A DNA stretch of 64,000 nucleotides from Sthenelais limicola (GCA_942159475.1 OW804096.1:142593951-142657950); one strand, 5' to 3'. Positions 30,251 to 42,318 are shown, numbered from the stretch's first letter. A program made the numbers and translations. Notes: generated from the letters alone by a model not told the origin.

Positions 30251-30820
30251 GGGTTAGATTTTCAGAAAATGTACAATTGGCAGCTCTACATATTTAGTAA
30301 TTTCTGCTAAATTCTGCTAAAAACATGATAAATTTTGCGTTTATCTGAGTATATTTGGTATCGCATTGATTTAAAGTATCAGTTTGGTTATGTTAAACTG
30401 CATTTTAAAGCTGATTTTTGTCTTAAATTTGGGTTATTTGAGAAAATTGGTGGATGCCAATAGGGGAGTTGCATAGCCGCCATTTTGAATCTAGATTCGC
30501 ATGGAATTATTCGACTAATGGTACAGTGTAAAATCTATAGAAAACATGCCATGTTCAGCATGGGATATTTATCAATGCTCTAATGTCAATATCCATGTGT
30601 TATACATGTTTCCATGACACAAGTCTCCATCTTTCCCATCATGCATTTGGTGTTCATAGATCATTTATACAAGCGCTGATATTCGTGAAAACATTCTTGC
30701 AATTTTCGATAAAAACATTGCAAAATATTTGTATGTTAGATTTCATCAGAATCCATCCCAGGATGCACTGTAACAAACATGCGCAGTGAGACATGCAACT
30801 CCCCTATTGTACATTTTTAG
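30251..30820 (+). repeat. Family A copy 28, split by family C
   Basis: 30,251-30,461 and 30,806-30,820 flank the insertion, which lies in the terminal CAATTG. The last bases of the right end are lost. Confidence 0.68.
30462..30805. mobile_element. Family C element, copy 1 (344 bp)
   Basis: AGGGGAGTTGCAT at the left is the inverse of ATGCAACTCCCCT at the right. AT is duplicated on both sides. Non-coding. The second copy at 34,067 has the same length but the opposite internal orientation. Confidence 0.75.
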
Positions 30821-31299
30821 ATTGATGTTATCATCAATCTAAATGGATTGGGGTGAGATCTGTCAATCATTGATAGCATCTTGGCTCCTCCATCCTGGAT
30901 ATCAGTGTGAAGAATCTGTTGATTCTGATATCAGCAGATGGGATCAGAATCATGCTGGTAATGGCTGGGAGGGGGAGGGGATGGCGTTTAGGTGTGAATT
31001 AAAGGGTAGACCATGTGTGAATTAAAGTGGCAAGTTGAAAAATAAGATGCCTCATATGCAAAGGTGTTAAAGGGACCAACAGAATCACATGGAATGACCA
31101 GTCATATATGGTTGTTATTGTATTTCAATAAAGGTATAACTATGAATTAGTAACGTGCCCCCTGAATGTTCCCGCGGCTGTTTGTTTAGCATAGCAACAA
31201 CATAGCAACGAGCCAGTAGATCTCAGGCTCTCAGCGCGGGCAGTGGGGACTTGATTCGAATATTTTTTCTTGTCCCACTTACCTTGACTTTGATGGAGT

Positions 31300-32303
31300 T
31301 TGATGGAGAAACACTGCTCTAAGTGTAGTACTACTCACAAGGCTCCATTTGGCCAGCATTGTAAAGTCTTTAAGCCTGATTCTGCTACCATTATGACTTC
31401 TCTCATCGAGGGTATGTCTAGGGACGACGACAAGTACCTTGTCGCCGTTGAAGACGCACTTTGTCATTCCAAGAAACAACTGGAGCGTTCTGTGCATGAT
31501 AAGGCACAATCCCTTCAAGAGAGAACTAATCACATTTCTACGATCAATGACTTGAAGGCGAAGTTGGTTGAAGCTGATGCTTCCTTTCAAGATGCCGATT
31601 CTGCCACAGAGGAATCCTTGAGGAAGATAATGGCCCGCTTGGACGCGTTGGAGCTCTCCGGTGGTGACAGCTCTAATCACCGCCCACCTCCTAAACACAA
31701 GACCCCGGCTTCTGATCTTGTCACTGATCCACTGACGAAGGCCTTGGCTAAGCTGTCGTCTCAAGAGACCGATCCAGGTAAATTGCTTCGTCCCGAATAT
31801 TATGTACAACCGGACAAGAAGAATAGAAGCTTGATCACAAGAAATTAGACTTCCCTGAATTTATGTATGGTCTATGTGCAGTCGCATGTCATCTGGAGTC
31901 GTCCGGAGGCGACCTCTCCTCATATCTGTTGCATATGCGTTATATAACACAACTGTATTCCACCAAGAAGTTTAGTGAGAAGGCTCCCATAGCATATGAT
32001 CGCTATATTATCGACAGGTACTCTGTCGATGAAGTGTCTGACTTCTCGCCGGATCCTGTGGGTGTCAGCCTCCATTACTCGACCAACACAAAGCAGGAGA
32101 GTTCCACAACACCGACCAAGGGTAAGCGGTCGGGCAGAGACTCTCGTGACAAGAAGGCCTCGACCTCAGACGGCGATTCGGATGAGATTTGTGCTAACTA
32201 TAACTTTAGGGCATGCAAAACTGACAACTGCCCGAGGCTCCATGTTTGCAAGAAGTGTAAAGGCAAGCATAGGGCGGTCGGCTGTGCTGAACCAGCGAAG
32301 TGA
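31300..32303 (+). pseudogene. Lone gag-like gene of a DIRS-type element, frameshifted
   Basis: Two frames (31,300-31,848 and 31,863-32,303) join by a small indel near 31,817-31,822. The second frame is open upstream as KLDHKKLDFPEF, which runs naturally into MYGLCAVACHL. The joined protein would be about 334 residues. The N-terminus has CSKCSTTHKAPFGQHC, a zinc-binding-like group. The C-terminus has CANYNFRACKTDNCPRLHVC, then CKKC...H...C, resembling the Cys/His cluster of the gag at 11,204. No RT or recombinase follows. About 40 bp after the stop is AAATAAATAAATAAATG, which may be a retrotransposition tail. A domesticated gag gene is possible, but the frameshift argues against function. Confidence 0.6.
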
Positions 32304-32569
32304 TTTCTTCCCCGACGCAATCTTCTACATGAACCGGAAATAAATAAATAAATGTAAACTGATCACTGTTAACTATTTCTTGTTTGACAAACTGACCCAT
32401 ATAAAGCATTCACAATGCTGCTTGGCATGAACCACAAGACAGAGTAGGAGACATTAAAAGCTCCATTCTCAGCTTTTATCACGACAGAAAAAAATGTTAT
32501 CAAATTTTGATAGGTCTGAAATTATCAATATTTGCTGCTATTGAGTCAGAAAGCATGAATTTGAAGTCA

Positions 32570-32752
32570 ATTTCAGCTGAAAATAAAGCTCAAAATACAG
32601 TTCAACTTAACCAAACTGATTGCTAAAATCAATGCTATGCCGAATATACTCGAATTTACCTAATATTGACTAAATATATTACAGCCTAATTTAGCAGAAT
32701 TTACTAAATGTGTACAGCTGCCAATTATACATTTTCTGAAGATCTGTCTCAT
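32570..32752 (-). repeat. Family A copy 29, lacking one end
   Basis: Begins inside the element (AATAAAGCTCAAAATACAG) and ends CTGAAGATCTGTCTC. Confidence 0.6.
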
Positions 32753-32786
32753 GTAGGAGCACAACATAGAAACATAGCACATTCAT

Positions 32787-33020
32787 GGGTCAGATTTTCA
32801 GAAAATGTACAATTGGCAGCTCTACACATTTGGGAAATTCTGCTAAATTTGGCTGAATGGTGATGAATACTGGGTATATCTGAGTATATGTGGTATCGCA
32901 TTGATTTAAAGTATCAGTTCTGTTATGGTAAACTGCATTTTGAAGCACATTTCTGTATTAAATGTTTGTTATTTGAGAGGATTGCTGAAGGTGAATTGTA
33001 CATGTTCTGAAAATCTGACC
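32787..33020 (+). repeat. Family A copy 30, full length
   Basis: GGGTCAGATTTTCAGAAAAT to CTGAAAATCTGACC. TAGCACAT stands on both sides (32,776 region and 33,021), a possible 8 bp target duplication with three extra bases on the left. Confidence 0.74.
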
Positions 33021-33172
33021 TAGCACATGTAGAATGGCAATACGGCCAACTGGTCGTACTCAGTGAACTCCTCACATTTAACAGCGTTGGCAAAGCCTTG
33101 AGTGGGAGGAAGCTGAGGGTGTGAGATGGACGTATGTCTGCTATTCTATGGGAGTACTAACTAGTACTATAT

Positions 33173-33407
33173 GGGTCAGATTTACAGAAAATGTACAATT
33201 CGCCTGCACCAATCCCCTAAAATAACCAACATTTAAGACAGAAATACGCTTCAAAATGCAGTTTAACATAACAGAACTTATACTTTAAATCAATGCAATA
33301 CCAAATATACTCAGATATACCTGGTATTCTTCATTTTTCAGCCTAATTTAGCAGAATTTCCTAAATGTGTAGAGCTGCCAATTGTACATTTTCTGAAAAT
33401 CTGACCC
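33173..33407 (-). repeat. Family A copy 31, full length
   Basis: GGGTCAGATTTACAGAAAAT to CTGAAAATCTGACCC. Confidence 0.76.
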
Positions 33408-33446
33408 ATATTGTAGGCAGCCTCCACAGGAGCTTCTGCCTCATGT

Positions 33447-33630
33447 GGGTCGGATTTTCTGAAAATGTACAATTGGCAGCTGTACATATTTATTAATTTC
33501 TGCTAAAAAATGATAGATTTAGGGTATATCTCAGTATATTTGGTATCGCATTAGCTCATATTTGTCTTATATGTGGGTTATTTGAGAGGGTTAGTGAAGG
33601 TGAATTGTACATTGTCTAAAAATCTGACCC
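33447..33630 (+). repeat. Family A copy 32, internally deleted
   Basis: GGGTCGGATTTTCTGAAAAT to CTAAAAATCTGACCC, 184 bp. Confidence 0.67.
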
Positions 33631-33648
33631 ATGTGCTCTTATATATAC

Positions 33649-33872
33649 GGGTCAGATTTCCAATAATTCACCTTCACCAATTCTCTAAAAAAAAACAATA
33701 TCAAGACAAAAATCAGGCTCAAAATACTGTTCAACACAACCAAACAGACTGTTTGAATCAAGGCAATACCAAATATACCCATATATCTAGTGTTGATGAT
33801 TTTTTAGTCCAATTTAGCAGAATTTACAAAATATGTTGATCTGCCAATTGTACATTTTCTGAAAATCTTACC
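33649..33872 (-). repeat. Family A copy 33
   Basis: The left end is shortened (GGGTCAGATTTCCAATAATT); the right end is CTGAAAATCTTACC. Confidence 0.65.
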
Positions 33873-33877
33873 AATAT

Positions 33878-34437
33878 GGGTCATGTCGTCGGAAAATGTA
33901 CAATTGGCAGCTCTACACATTCATAAAATTAGGCTGAAAAAATGAAAAATACTTCATATATCTGAGTCTAGTTGCTATTGCGTGGATTAAAAGCATCTGT
34001 CTGGTTATGTTGAACTTAACTTTTATGTTAAATTTGGGTTATTTGAGAGGATTGGTGAAGGCAAATAGGGGAGTTGCATGTCTCACTGCGCATGTCTGTC
34101 ACAGTGCATGCTGGGATGGATTTTGTTCAAATCTGACATACTCATATTTGGCAACATTTTTATCTAAAATTGCAAGAATGTTTTCACCAATAGTATTGCT
34201 TGTGTAAATGATCTATGAAAACCAAATGCATGATGGGAAAGATGAAGACTTGTGTTATGGAAACATACATGACACATGGATATTGAGATTGGAATACCAA
34301 TGAATATTCCATGCTGGACATGGCATGTTTTCTATAGATTTTACACAGTACCATTAGTCCCATAATTCCCTGCGATTCAAGATTCAAAATGGCGGCTATG
34401 CAAGTCCCCTATTGTACGTCTTCTGGCGATTTCACCC
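33878..34437 (+). repeat. Family A copy 34, split by family C
   Basis: 33,878-34,066 and 34,411-34,437 flank the insertion. The left end is GGGTCATGTCGTCGGAAAAT. Confidence 0.68.
34067..34410. mobile_element. Family C element, copy 2 (344 bp)
   Basis: AGGGGAGTTGCATG to CATAGCC-type end (ATGCAAGTCCCCT), with AT on both sides. Relative to the host element it is reversed compared with copy 1, although the insertion point is the same. Confidence 0.75.
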
Positions 34438-34514
34438 ATATATTACATTATATTAGTCCATTCATACTTCAATATGGGATTATAATTAAGTCGGGGATCT
34501 TTGCAGCCGTATGG

Positions 34515-34643
34515 GGGTCAGACTTTCAGAAAATGCACAATCTACAGTTCTACACATCTATCAAATTCTGATTTTCGACTTAAATTTGGGTTATTTGAGA
34601 GGATTGGTGAAGGCCAATTGTACGTTTTCAGAAGATCTGACCC
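34515..34643 (+). repeat. Family A copy 35, internally deleted to 129 bp
   Basis: GGGTCAGACTTTCAGAAAAT to CAGAAGATCTGACCC, with the middle missing. Confidence 0.67.
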
Positions 34644-35038
34644 ATGGGTGTTCTTTCGCAACGATTCAAACACATTAATGATAAGCCCCTTGTCCACTAA
34701 GCCGAATCTCATGCGATTCTCACAGAATTTAGTGGAAAAGGGTCCTCTGCGGTGCAAAATCGCATAAGAATTGGTTTGGTGGACCCCTATAAAGCCAGCT
34801 CCATGTCCAGTGAGGCGATTTTCTCAGGGGGTTGGGGGTTCATTCAATGTTAATAGGAGGTTCTTTGCCTTCATCTATAGCAGTAACGAAGGGATGTACT
34901 TGTTCAATTTTAATTTTAATATTGATGTAAACCCTAATGGACTAGGCTACTCAAATAAATGGGTACCTTAGAATTTGGGAACCGAGTGACAAACATCTGA
35001 TTTGGCACTTGTGTAATAATGTACTTTATTACATTATT

Positions 35039-35296
35039 GAGTTCATGCTGTATTGCATAAACGTCATACACATAACACTTGTCATTGTTTATTATTCAAC
35101 TATTAATAATCTCCACATGTAAAATTGTGCTGTATTGCTCGATTAGGTGGTTATACATATACATTGATTATAATGAGAGTTCATGCTGTATTGCATGAAC
35201 GTCATACGCAAAACACTTGCCACTGTTTATTATTCATTTATTTAGGGATCTCTACATGTAAAATTGTGCTGTACTGCCCGATTTGGTAGTTATACC
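35039..35296 (+). repeat. Two-copy tandem repeat, 138 bp period
   Basis: GAGTTCATGCTGTATTGCAT starts at 35,039 and again at 35,177. Both copies continue through ACATGTAAAATTGTGCTGTA with moderate divergence. Confidence 0.75.
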
Positions 35297-35381
35297 CTCT
35301 CTCTTACTTACATATTTTATTATTCTTACTTATATACTCTATTCTAACTCAGACCATCCAACACCAAGGGTGTTAGTGCTT

Positions 35382-35548
35382 TTAGACCCGGTTTGGTCAG
35401 ATTCGACTGTTATTTACCACTTACTGACTTTTATTTACCAGTTCTTTTGATGTCTATAACCCCCATTCCTTACGGAAGTTGTCGGAAGTGATTGCCGTGG
35501 TCTATTGTGACAAAAATACACCCTAGAATCTGACCAAACTGGGTCTAA
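35382..35548. repeat. Foldback repeat with 23 bp arms
   Basis: 35,382-35,404 (TTAGACCCGGTTTGGTCAGA..) and 35,526-35,548 are inverted with one mismatch. The 120 bp between them are unassigned. It may be a small MITE. Confidence 0.58.
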
Positions 35549-35722
35549 GACATCATGCACCATTCACTTTTGGGGATCATTGTTTGTGAGTCAGAGAGAG
35601 AGAGACTTTGTAAGTTGGGTGTCGTAATGTAGCGGACATGTCGTAATGTAGCACCCGCTTTCTGGTAGTCATTCTATTTTCTGGCTTTGTTCTTGATTGC
35701 TCGGCTTATAAAGGAGGGAACT

Positions 35723-35957
35723 GGGTAAGATTTTCAGAAAATGTACAATTGGCAGATCAACATATTTTGTAAATTCTGCTAAATTGGACTGAAAAATCAT
35801 CAACACTAGATATATATGGGTATATTTGGTATTGCCTTGATTCAAACAATCTGTTTGGTTATGTTGAACAGTATTTTTAACCTGATTTTTGTCTTGAATT
35901 TGGGTTATTTGAGAGAATTGGTGAAGGTGAATTGCACATTTTCTGAGAATCTGACCC
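35723..35957 (+). repeat. Family A copy 36, full length
   Basis: GGGTAAGATTTTCAGAAAAT to CTGAGAATCTGACCC. Confidence 0.74.
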
Positions 35958-36253
35958 AACTATTTCTCCATTGGAAGTGTATGGAGAAATAGTGAGAAAA
36001 TGTAGCAATGGGCGCCCGGCTGGGATTATATGTAATATGCACAGTAACTTTGATGTTTGAAACACATTGATGGAGTTCCATGGAAGACCTGTTTTGAACA
36101 TAAAGATCACAGAAGGCCTGGGAAATTAGAGTTTTGTGCAGCAGAAAGTAACTATTGAATGGATTGGCTCTGCTTGCTCTCCTTGCTCAATCACATCCTC
36201 GTAATCTCCCACATGCCACACAAAGGAGGCTCCATTACTAAGGTCCCATATAT

Positions 36254-36302
36254 GGGTAAGATTTTCAGAAAATGTACAATTCATCTTCACCAATCCTCTC
36301 TA
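36254..36302 (-). repeat. Family A copy 37, terminal fragment
   Basis: GGGTAAGATTTTCAGAAAAT plus TTCACCAATCCTCTC. It ends shortly before the 69 bp satellite. Confidence 0.62.
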
Positions 36303-36356
36303 ATAATAAGGGGAGTCGATACAAATACAAGCCCGGGCTTACGAAGGGGCCACTAC

Positions 36357-36925
36357 GGTAATATGAGTAACTCTTGTATAAACATATAACAGCAGCAGAA
36401 TATTGATAAATCCAGTCCTATAAGTCATAATATGAGTAACTCTTGTATAAACATATAACAGCAGCAGTATATAGATACATCCAGTCCTATAAGTCATAAT
36501 ATGAGTAACTCTTGTATAAACATATAACAGCAGCAGAATATTGATAAATCCAGTCCTATAAGTCATAATATGAGTAACTCTTGTATAAACATATAACAGC
36601 AGCAGAATATTGATACATCCAGTCCTATAAGTCATAATACGAGTAACTCTTGTATAAACATATAACAGCAGCAGAATATTGATAAATCCAGTCCTATAAG
36701 TCATAATATGAGTAACTCTTGTATAAACATATAACAGCAGCAGAATATTGATAAATCCAGTCCTATAAGTCATAATATGAGTAACTCTTGTATAAACATA
36801 TAACAGCAGCAGAATATTGATAAATCCAGTCCTATAAGTCATAATATGTGTAACTCTTGTATAAACATATAACAGCAGTAGAATATTGATAAATCCTGTC
36901 TTATAAGTCATAATATGATTAAATT
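36357..36925 (+). repeat. 69 bp satellite, about eight units
   Basis: Each unit contains GAGTAACTCTTGTATAAACA, TATAACAGCAGCAGAATATT and TCCAGTCCTATAAGTCATAA. Starts near 36,434, 36,503 and 36,572 give a period of exactly 69. Because 69 is a multiple of three, the minus strand stays open for 190 codons of a repeated 23-residue peptide (MTYRTGFINILLLLYVYTRV..). No start context, flanking exons or domain supports a gene. Confidence 0.9.
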
Positions 36926-37282
36926 TGGTAAGATTTGTTTTGTTGTAATAGCTGAGAATGCAGCTTTAATTGATTGTGTAACCAGATTGCCTGTACAACC
37001 TATAATGGCCTTGCACCTAATGTATATCGGCCTGCTGCTGGGTTGTAACAGAGGTTGAACAACTCCAGACTTGGGGTCTATGTATCAATGTCCTATAGAT
37101 GGTTACCTTACAATGTAATCACAAAAATATTATCATTATATATGCTGATTATTGTGGTCTTTCATTTGTAATATCTAGAATTTATAACATTTCCATTTAG
37201 ACATTTCTATTAAGAAATCGAGCCAACCAAAAGGTTCATTCATTGGTTTATTTTTGACTTTTTAAAAATTTATATAACATAA
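36926..37282. other. Flank of the gypsy insertion; no gene
   Basis: AT-rich sequence. Its last 60 bp, starting CCAACCAAAAGGTTC at 37,223, are repeated inside the element at 41,686, showing that the internal duplication includes host flank. Confidence 0.7.
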
Positions 37283-37853
37283 TGTAGTGAATCGCTTCTT
37301 AGTAAAGTGCTTTATTACTAGAGGCTAATTCCAACCCAGGTTCGACTACGGCGGACACGGCTCTCGACGAAGGCAAGGAAGAACACCAACACGGAAATGT
37401 CTCTTTCGTTAGGTTTATTGCCACCCACGACCAGACTGCAAGTCTCAACAGACCCGGCTCAGACCCAGCATAGGCCTGAACTTGATCCACTCAAAGCCTT
37501 AGAGTGAATACCTTACACCTTACAGGCAGGAGCAAGGTCACACTTGTCCTCACATCATAAAAGAGGTGTTGCACCAGGCAAACAATATCAGTGAATACAA
37601 TACATAAGAATAGGTCGTACAGGAATACAGTAAATGGTTATACACGATACACATTCTGCTGTAGTTGAATAGACTATAAGATTCCTGTAAATGGGTGATA
37701 ATGGTAAAACATATCTCTCTTGTAGTTAACACAAATCCGAAAGCCCATTCCGTGCTCAGTGAAGCGTTACGGAGACACGGGGAAGTTCAAGGACATTTGA
37801 TTATATACACACTCTTGACGCGGAGGGCTATATATAACCTCCGATTTACTACA
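37283..37853 (-). repeat. 3' (outer) LTR
   Basis: 571 bp, one base longer than the other two LTRs. It borders host sequence ending ATAA. Confidence 0.9.
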
Positions 37854-38478
37854 ATACCCCCTCCATAATTTAAGATTTTTACCAACTTTGTAAACAATCT
37901 ATACGGGAGTAATAAATTATACATCAACATCAACACGGAACATCAAAGTAAAGTAAGAAATGACATAGAGAATTAACATTGCGAATCAGTACAGGCAGGA
38001 GCATACTTGTGACCTCCGCACGAACAATAAATCGCGACATCTCTAGAATTACATTTTATCTTGTAAGTGATTCCTTCTGAATCAACATACTCAAAAGTTT
38101 TAAACAGCCTTTACATAAGGAGCTTTGGTAGACCTGCTACAACAAAACATTTCATTTATGAAAAGCACCAGGCTGTAAGTAAAATGTACTAAACTTCTTA
38201 CGAATCGGCGGAAAAAAATTTCCGGCTTCCGAGGTTGTTCCGAGTCAGCAGCTGTCAATCCGTTTGAATCGTCAAGAGGTAGTCAGAGTCCAAGGTTTAT
38301 CAGCGGTTTCTTACATTTCCGAGCTTTCAGGTTTCCGAGGGGCAATTCCGGGTTATCAAAGGGTCCATCCATCCACACGTACAGGTTCCGGGGTCAGGGG
38401 CAAGTCCATGGTCGTTCCGCATCTCAAGGTAATCTTGAACAGTAAGTAACCAGCGTGGCTACTTTAGCAAAAACACTT

Positions 38479-40550
38479 TTACGTCCCACCATCTGGTTTC
38501 TTTACCTCCTCAGAACCAGTTGGGGCACTACCTGCGGCTGCAGGGGTGTTCACTGTCCAATTCCTTCCGGGGGTTAACGGAGTCTCCCCTGGAAGTTCTT
38601 GCCTTAGTAAGGGGAGAGGTTGTGCCATGGTCTCCCGGAACAACCTTCCCATCATCATTAGGTTCCGCATTTCGTTGAAGTCTACTTGACCTCCGAAACC
38701 GGTTCCCACCAAGGCTTGCTGTGGCTGCATGGGAGGTATTGCCTCCATTCCCATGCCAGCACTCCACATCCGTGTCGGGGTAGTGCCACCCAGAGGGCGG
38801 ATCCCTGACATGATGTTCTCCGTCTGCTGTGACCCGCTAGAGGATGAAGGATTACGGAAAGCCTCCAACTCCGCCCGGAGAGCGCTAATCTCTTCCAGTT
38901 GGGACTGGATTTTCGCATCTCTCTCCTTGAGCCACGATCTCTGGTCTCGGATCAGACCGGCTTGCGCACGATTCTCCTCACGAAGAGTCGTTAGCTCGCG
39001 GATCTGTTCTCGTACTGTTCTCAGCTGTGACAGTGGTTCCGCCAAGGTCTGGAACGCTGCTGTCACTTTCTCTCCAACCTCCGTTAATGCATCGTTGGCC
39101 AAATCCAACACATCACGGACTTCGGTCTCACTTCTCTCCAGTAGCTTTTCCGTGGAAGCTTGCTCCGGGAGCTCTGCTTCCAACTTAGCACAGGCCTGCT
39201 GTGCTACCGGATTCAGTACTTTCACAGTCTTAGGGGCAGGAGAAGAGCTCCGGTCACTGCACATGGACTCAGAGCGAGAGGAACTGGAACGTTCTCTCCT
39301 TCTCTTCTTCTGCTTCTTTGTCTTGCCTTTGCTGGGGGATGGCTCCGGGTCAGGAGCACATCCTTCCGCTGCAGAAGGCGTTTTCCGGTCTCTAGGCTTA
39401 GCAAACTGCCTCGAGCTGGTGGAGGACTTTCCAACCGAGGTAGCTCGCCTCACCTGCTGTAGGTCTTCTGCAGTCAGATAACTCATCAAGTTAAACCTGG
39501 GGGACAGCTCACGAGTGGGCGTCACCGCCATGGCTTTCCGGACGGCCTCTGACAATCCCTTGTTGTGGCACACTTCCTCTCCGTACTGCAAGTGGCGCAC
39601 AAGCTCACATCTCCGGTCTAGCCTCTGCTGGCAACGGGCAGAAGGGCAGGTCCAGACCTCCAACCTGGGAGTGTGCTCCTCACACAGGTGGCGGAATAGC
39701 CTCTGCCTTGTGGCATAGACACGGACTCCTTTTCCGTTGAAGGGAAGATACCGGCAGACGGCAAAGGGACAACGGAAGCCGGGCTCCCACAAGTCCACAG
39801 CGCCCACAATCTTCTCATAACTGCCTGTGTCCACGGAACCCATCCTGAGCAGACTCGGGAAGAGTTGGCTTTCGTAACGGTCCATCATACCGTGTTCCAA
39901 CCCCTCCACATCTGACTCATCTTCACTCTCCTCGGCCATGGTAGCCATGGCGCCGGGGATATCCATATCAGGGTTCACGTTCACGACCCCTACTCCGGTG
40001 TCAAACGTGGAACGGATGTCAGTACCACGCGGAAGACTCCGGAACTGGCTGTCCTCCACACGGAACGACGTCTATGGGATTTCACCACTTTCCTCTTTCC
40101 TTTCTGGCTCGAAGGGGTAACACTCTCCTTGCTCTGGGTATCACTCTCCTTCGAATCAGACTTCTTAGTGGTAGAGGTAGTCTCTTCCACTTCCATGGGC
40201 TGGACCACTAATCGGACTTCAGCGAGTTTCCGAAGTGTGTCCCGTCCACGTTCAGCGCCTTGTCGACCCGTAGCTGGGGACTTGGACGCTTTCCGGGTCT
40301 TGCTAGTAGACTTAGCTGGAGACTCCTGTTTCCGTCTCCCGCGAGAGGACTGCCGTGTCTCCACGGAGCCTTTCCCGGTATGACGGACATCTTTCTCCGT
40401 CAGAGGTTTCATCTCAGCTACATGGCCGGGACCGTCACCGGTCTCTTCCAGCAACTGGGATTCCGCCTCCACGTCGAGCTCGTGGTCGGAACCACCAGAC
40501 TCGCCCAAGTCTACACTAGCAGCTTTCTCATGAGTATCCGATTCACTCAT
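38479..40550 (-). pseudogene. Third ORF, frameshifted copy
   Basis: Same as 42,941-45,013 except that one C is missing from CTGTCCCTCC near 40,055, so the frame breaks after about 165 codons. The N-terminal part (40,550-39,990) and the larger C-terminal part (to 38,479) are each open. It could be a real loss in the extra copy or a homopolymer sequencing error. Confidence 0.8.
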
Positions 40551-41745
40551 TTTCAGTCAGTTTTCTCAAAGCTCAGGATTCACAGGATACACTTCAGACG
40601 GCAGCGGTCACGTTGAGTTCTCGTTCCTATAACATAACATTACATGCTTAGTCACAGGGACGATTGCAACCAGAACATTATATACACAATATTTCGTTAA
40701 AAATCACTCCGGGAGACAGTGAACTGAGTAGTACCATCCCCAAGAATGTTTTGTAACTAAAAACAGTATTCCTGGAACCCTAGGGTGGACCAAATCAGTG
40801 TAATACTCGATAGAAATACTAGCGTGGTCACACCGCTTACAGCTTTCAACATGGCGGCGTGGGTCGTAGCGCCGGTGATCTATCTCCACACACAGAAACA
40901 CCGAAACTTTCGTCTTATACTAGACGTACGACTCCGCGTCAACCATCTACAGTGTCTTAAAAGCATTCTTTCTCAAGTAGTTCAACTATCAAATACTACC
41001 TCATAGAACATTCAAGCAAGGATCAGTGGAATAAGGTGCATGATAGAGAAGCGTACTTACAGGTTGGCGGTCGGAAGCAAAGTGAGCCACGAGGCGGAGA
41101 GAACCAGTGTCAACCGGATGCCACTTCCGTTAGCACCACCTGTTTCAACGCTAGTTCGCCCTCTCGCCGTACGCTCGCAGCGCCACCGTGTCCCGCCACT
41201 ACCTGCCGGATAACGTTACCCGGTTTTGCATGTCTAGCATAGGCGTACGGGGTGCAGACCGGAGTCTTTACCACCGCAACCCGCTATTCTTTCCACTGAG
41301 ACAAGAGTGGAATTGAATTCCATTCATTTTCATAGGTAGCAACGCTGTCAAATAGCAATTTCAAGCCATTTCAGACAAGATTCAGGGCAAACAGTACCAC
41401 AAAGTTAGATTCTCTATGCTTCGCAGCCCTAACCCAAGCCAGGCTGTACAGCTCCAGTTGCTCTAGCAACTACTAATTCCTGGAATCAAGGTTACTCCCA
41501 GCCACATGGAACATCCAGTTCACATGTGTCGTTCGGGGACTTCAGTGTATTTTTCCGTCTTACACTTCCAGTCGACTTCTCGTTGTGTTTACTCGGGGAA
41601 TCAGATCATAATTCCCCTTGTTGGCACACACAATATGGTCTAAACTCCCAACTGTAACCGATCTGGAGGACGGCACACTCGTTTTCCAACCAAAAGGTTC
41701 ATTCATTGGTTTATTTTTGACTTTTTAAAAATTTATATAACATAA

Positions 41746-42315
41746 TGTAGTGAATCGCTTCTTAGTAAAGTGCTTTATTACTAGAGGCTAATTCCAACCC
41801 AGGTTCGACTACGGCGGACACGGCTCTCGACGAAGGCAAGGAAGAACACCAACACGGAAATGTCTCTTTCGTTAGGTTTATTGCCACCCACGACCAGACT
41901 GCAAGTCTCAACAGACCCGGCTCAGACCCAGCATAGGCCTGAACTTGATCCACTCAAAGCCTTAGAGTGAATACCTTACACCTTACAGGCAGGAGCAAGG
42001 TCACACTTGTCCTCACATCATAAAAGAGGTGTTGCACCAGGCAAACAATATCAGTGAATACAATACATAAGAATAGGTCGTACAGGAATACAGTAAATGG
42101 TTATACACGATACACATTCTGCTGTAGTTGAATAGACTATAAGATTCCTGTAAATGGGTGATAATGGTAAAACATATCTCTCTTGTAGTTAACACAAATC
42201 CGAAAGCCCATTCCGTGCTCAGTGAAGCGTTACGGAGACACGGGGAAGTTCAAGGACATTTGATTTATACACACTCTTGACGCGGAGGGCTATATATAAC
42301 CTCCGATTTACTACA
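41746..42315 (-). repeat. Middle LTR
   Basis: 570 bp, identical by eye to the 5' LTR. It is followed on its outer side by AACATAA and 60 bp of host flank, the same sequence that borders the outer LTR. Confidence 0.9.
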
Positions 42316-42318
42316 ATA

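Larger units (their letters stand above)
37224..41686 (-). repeat. Tandem duplication, distal unit
   Basis: 4463 bp. Differences seen from the proximal unit: one extra base in the LTR (GATTATATACAC), one base missing in the third ORF, one extra A near 41,601, a T/G change near 38,422 and a C/T change near 40,082. Confidence 0.88.

Noticed and set aside
36339..36911. 190-codon open frame on the minus strand
   Set aside because: It exists because a 69 bp satellite has a period divisible by three. No start context, no flanking coding sequence and no domain.
37299..37490. 63-codon frame inside each LTR
   Set aside because: Identical in three LTR copies because the LTRs are identical. It has no supporting motif and overlaps expected control regions.
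38729..39481. 250-codon plus-strand frame (also at 43,191-43,943)
   Set aside because: Antisense shadow of the third ORF of the gypsy element. Composition follows the opposite strand and no motif is seen.
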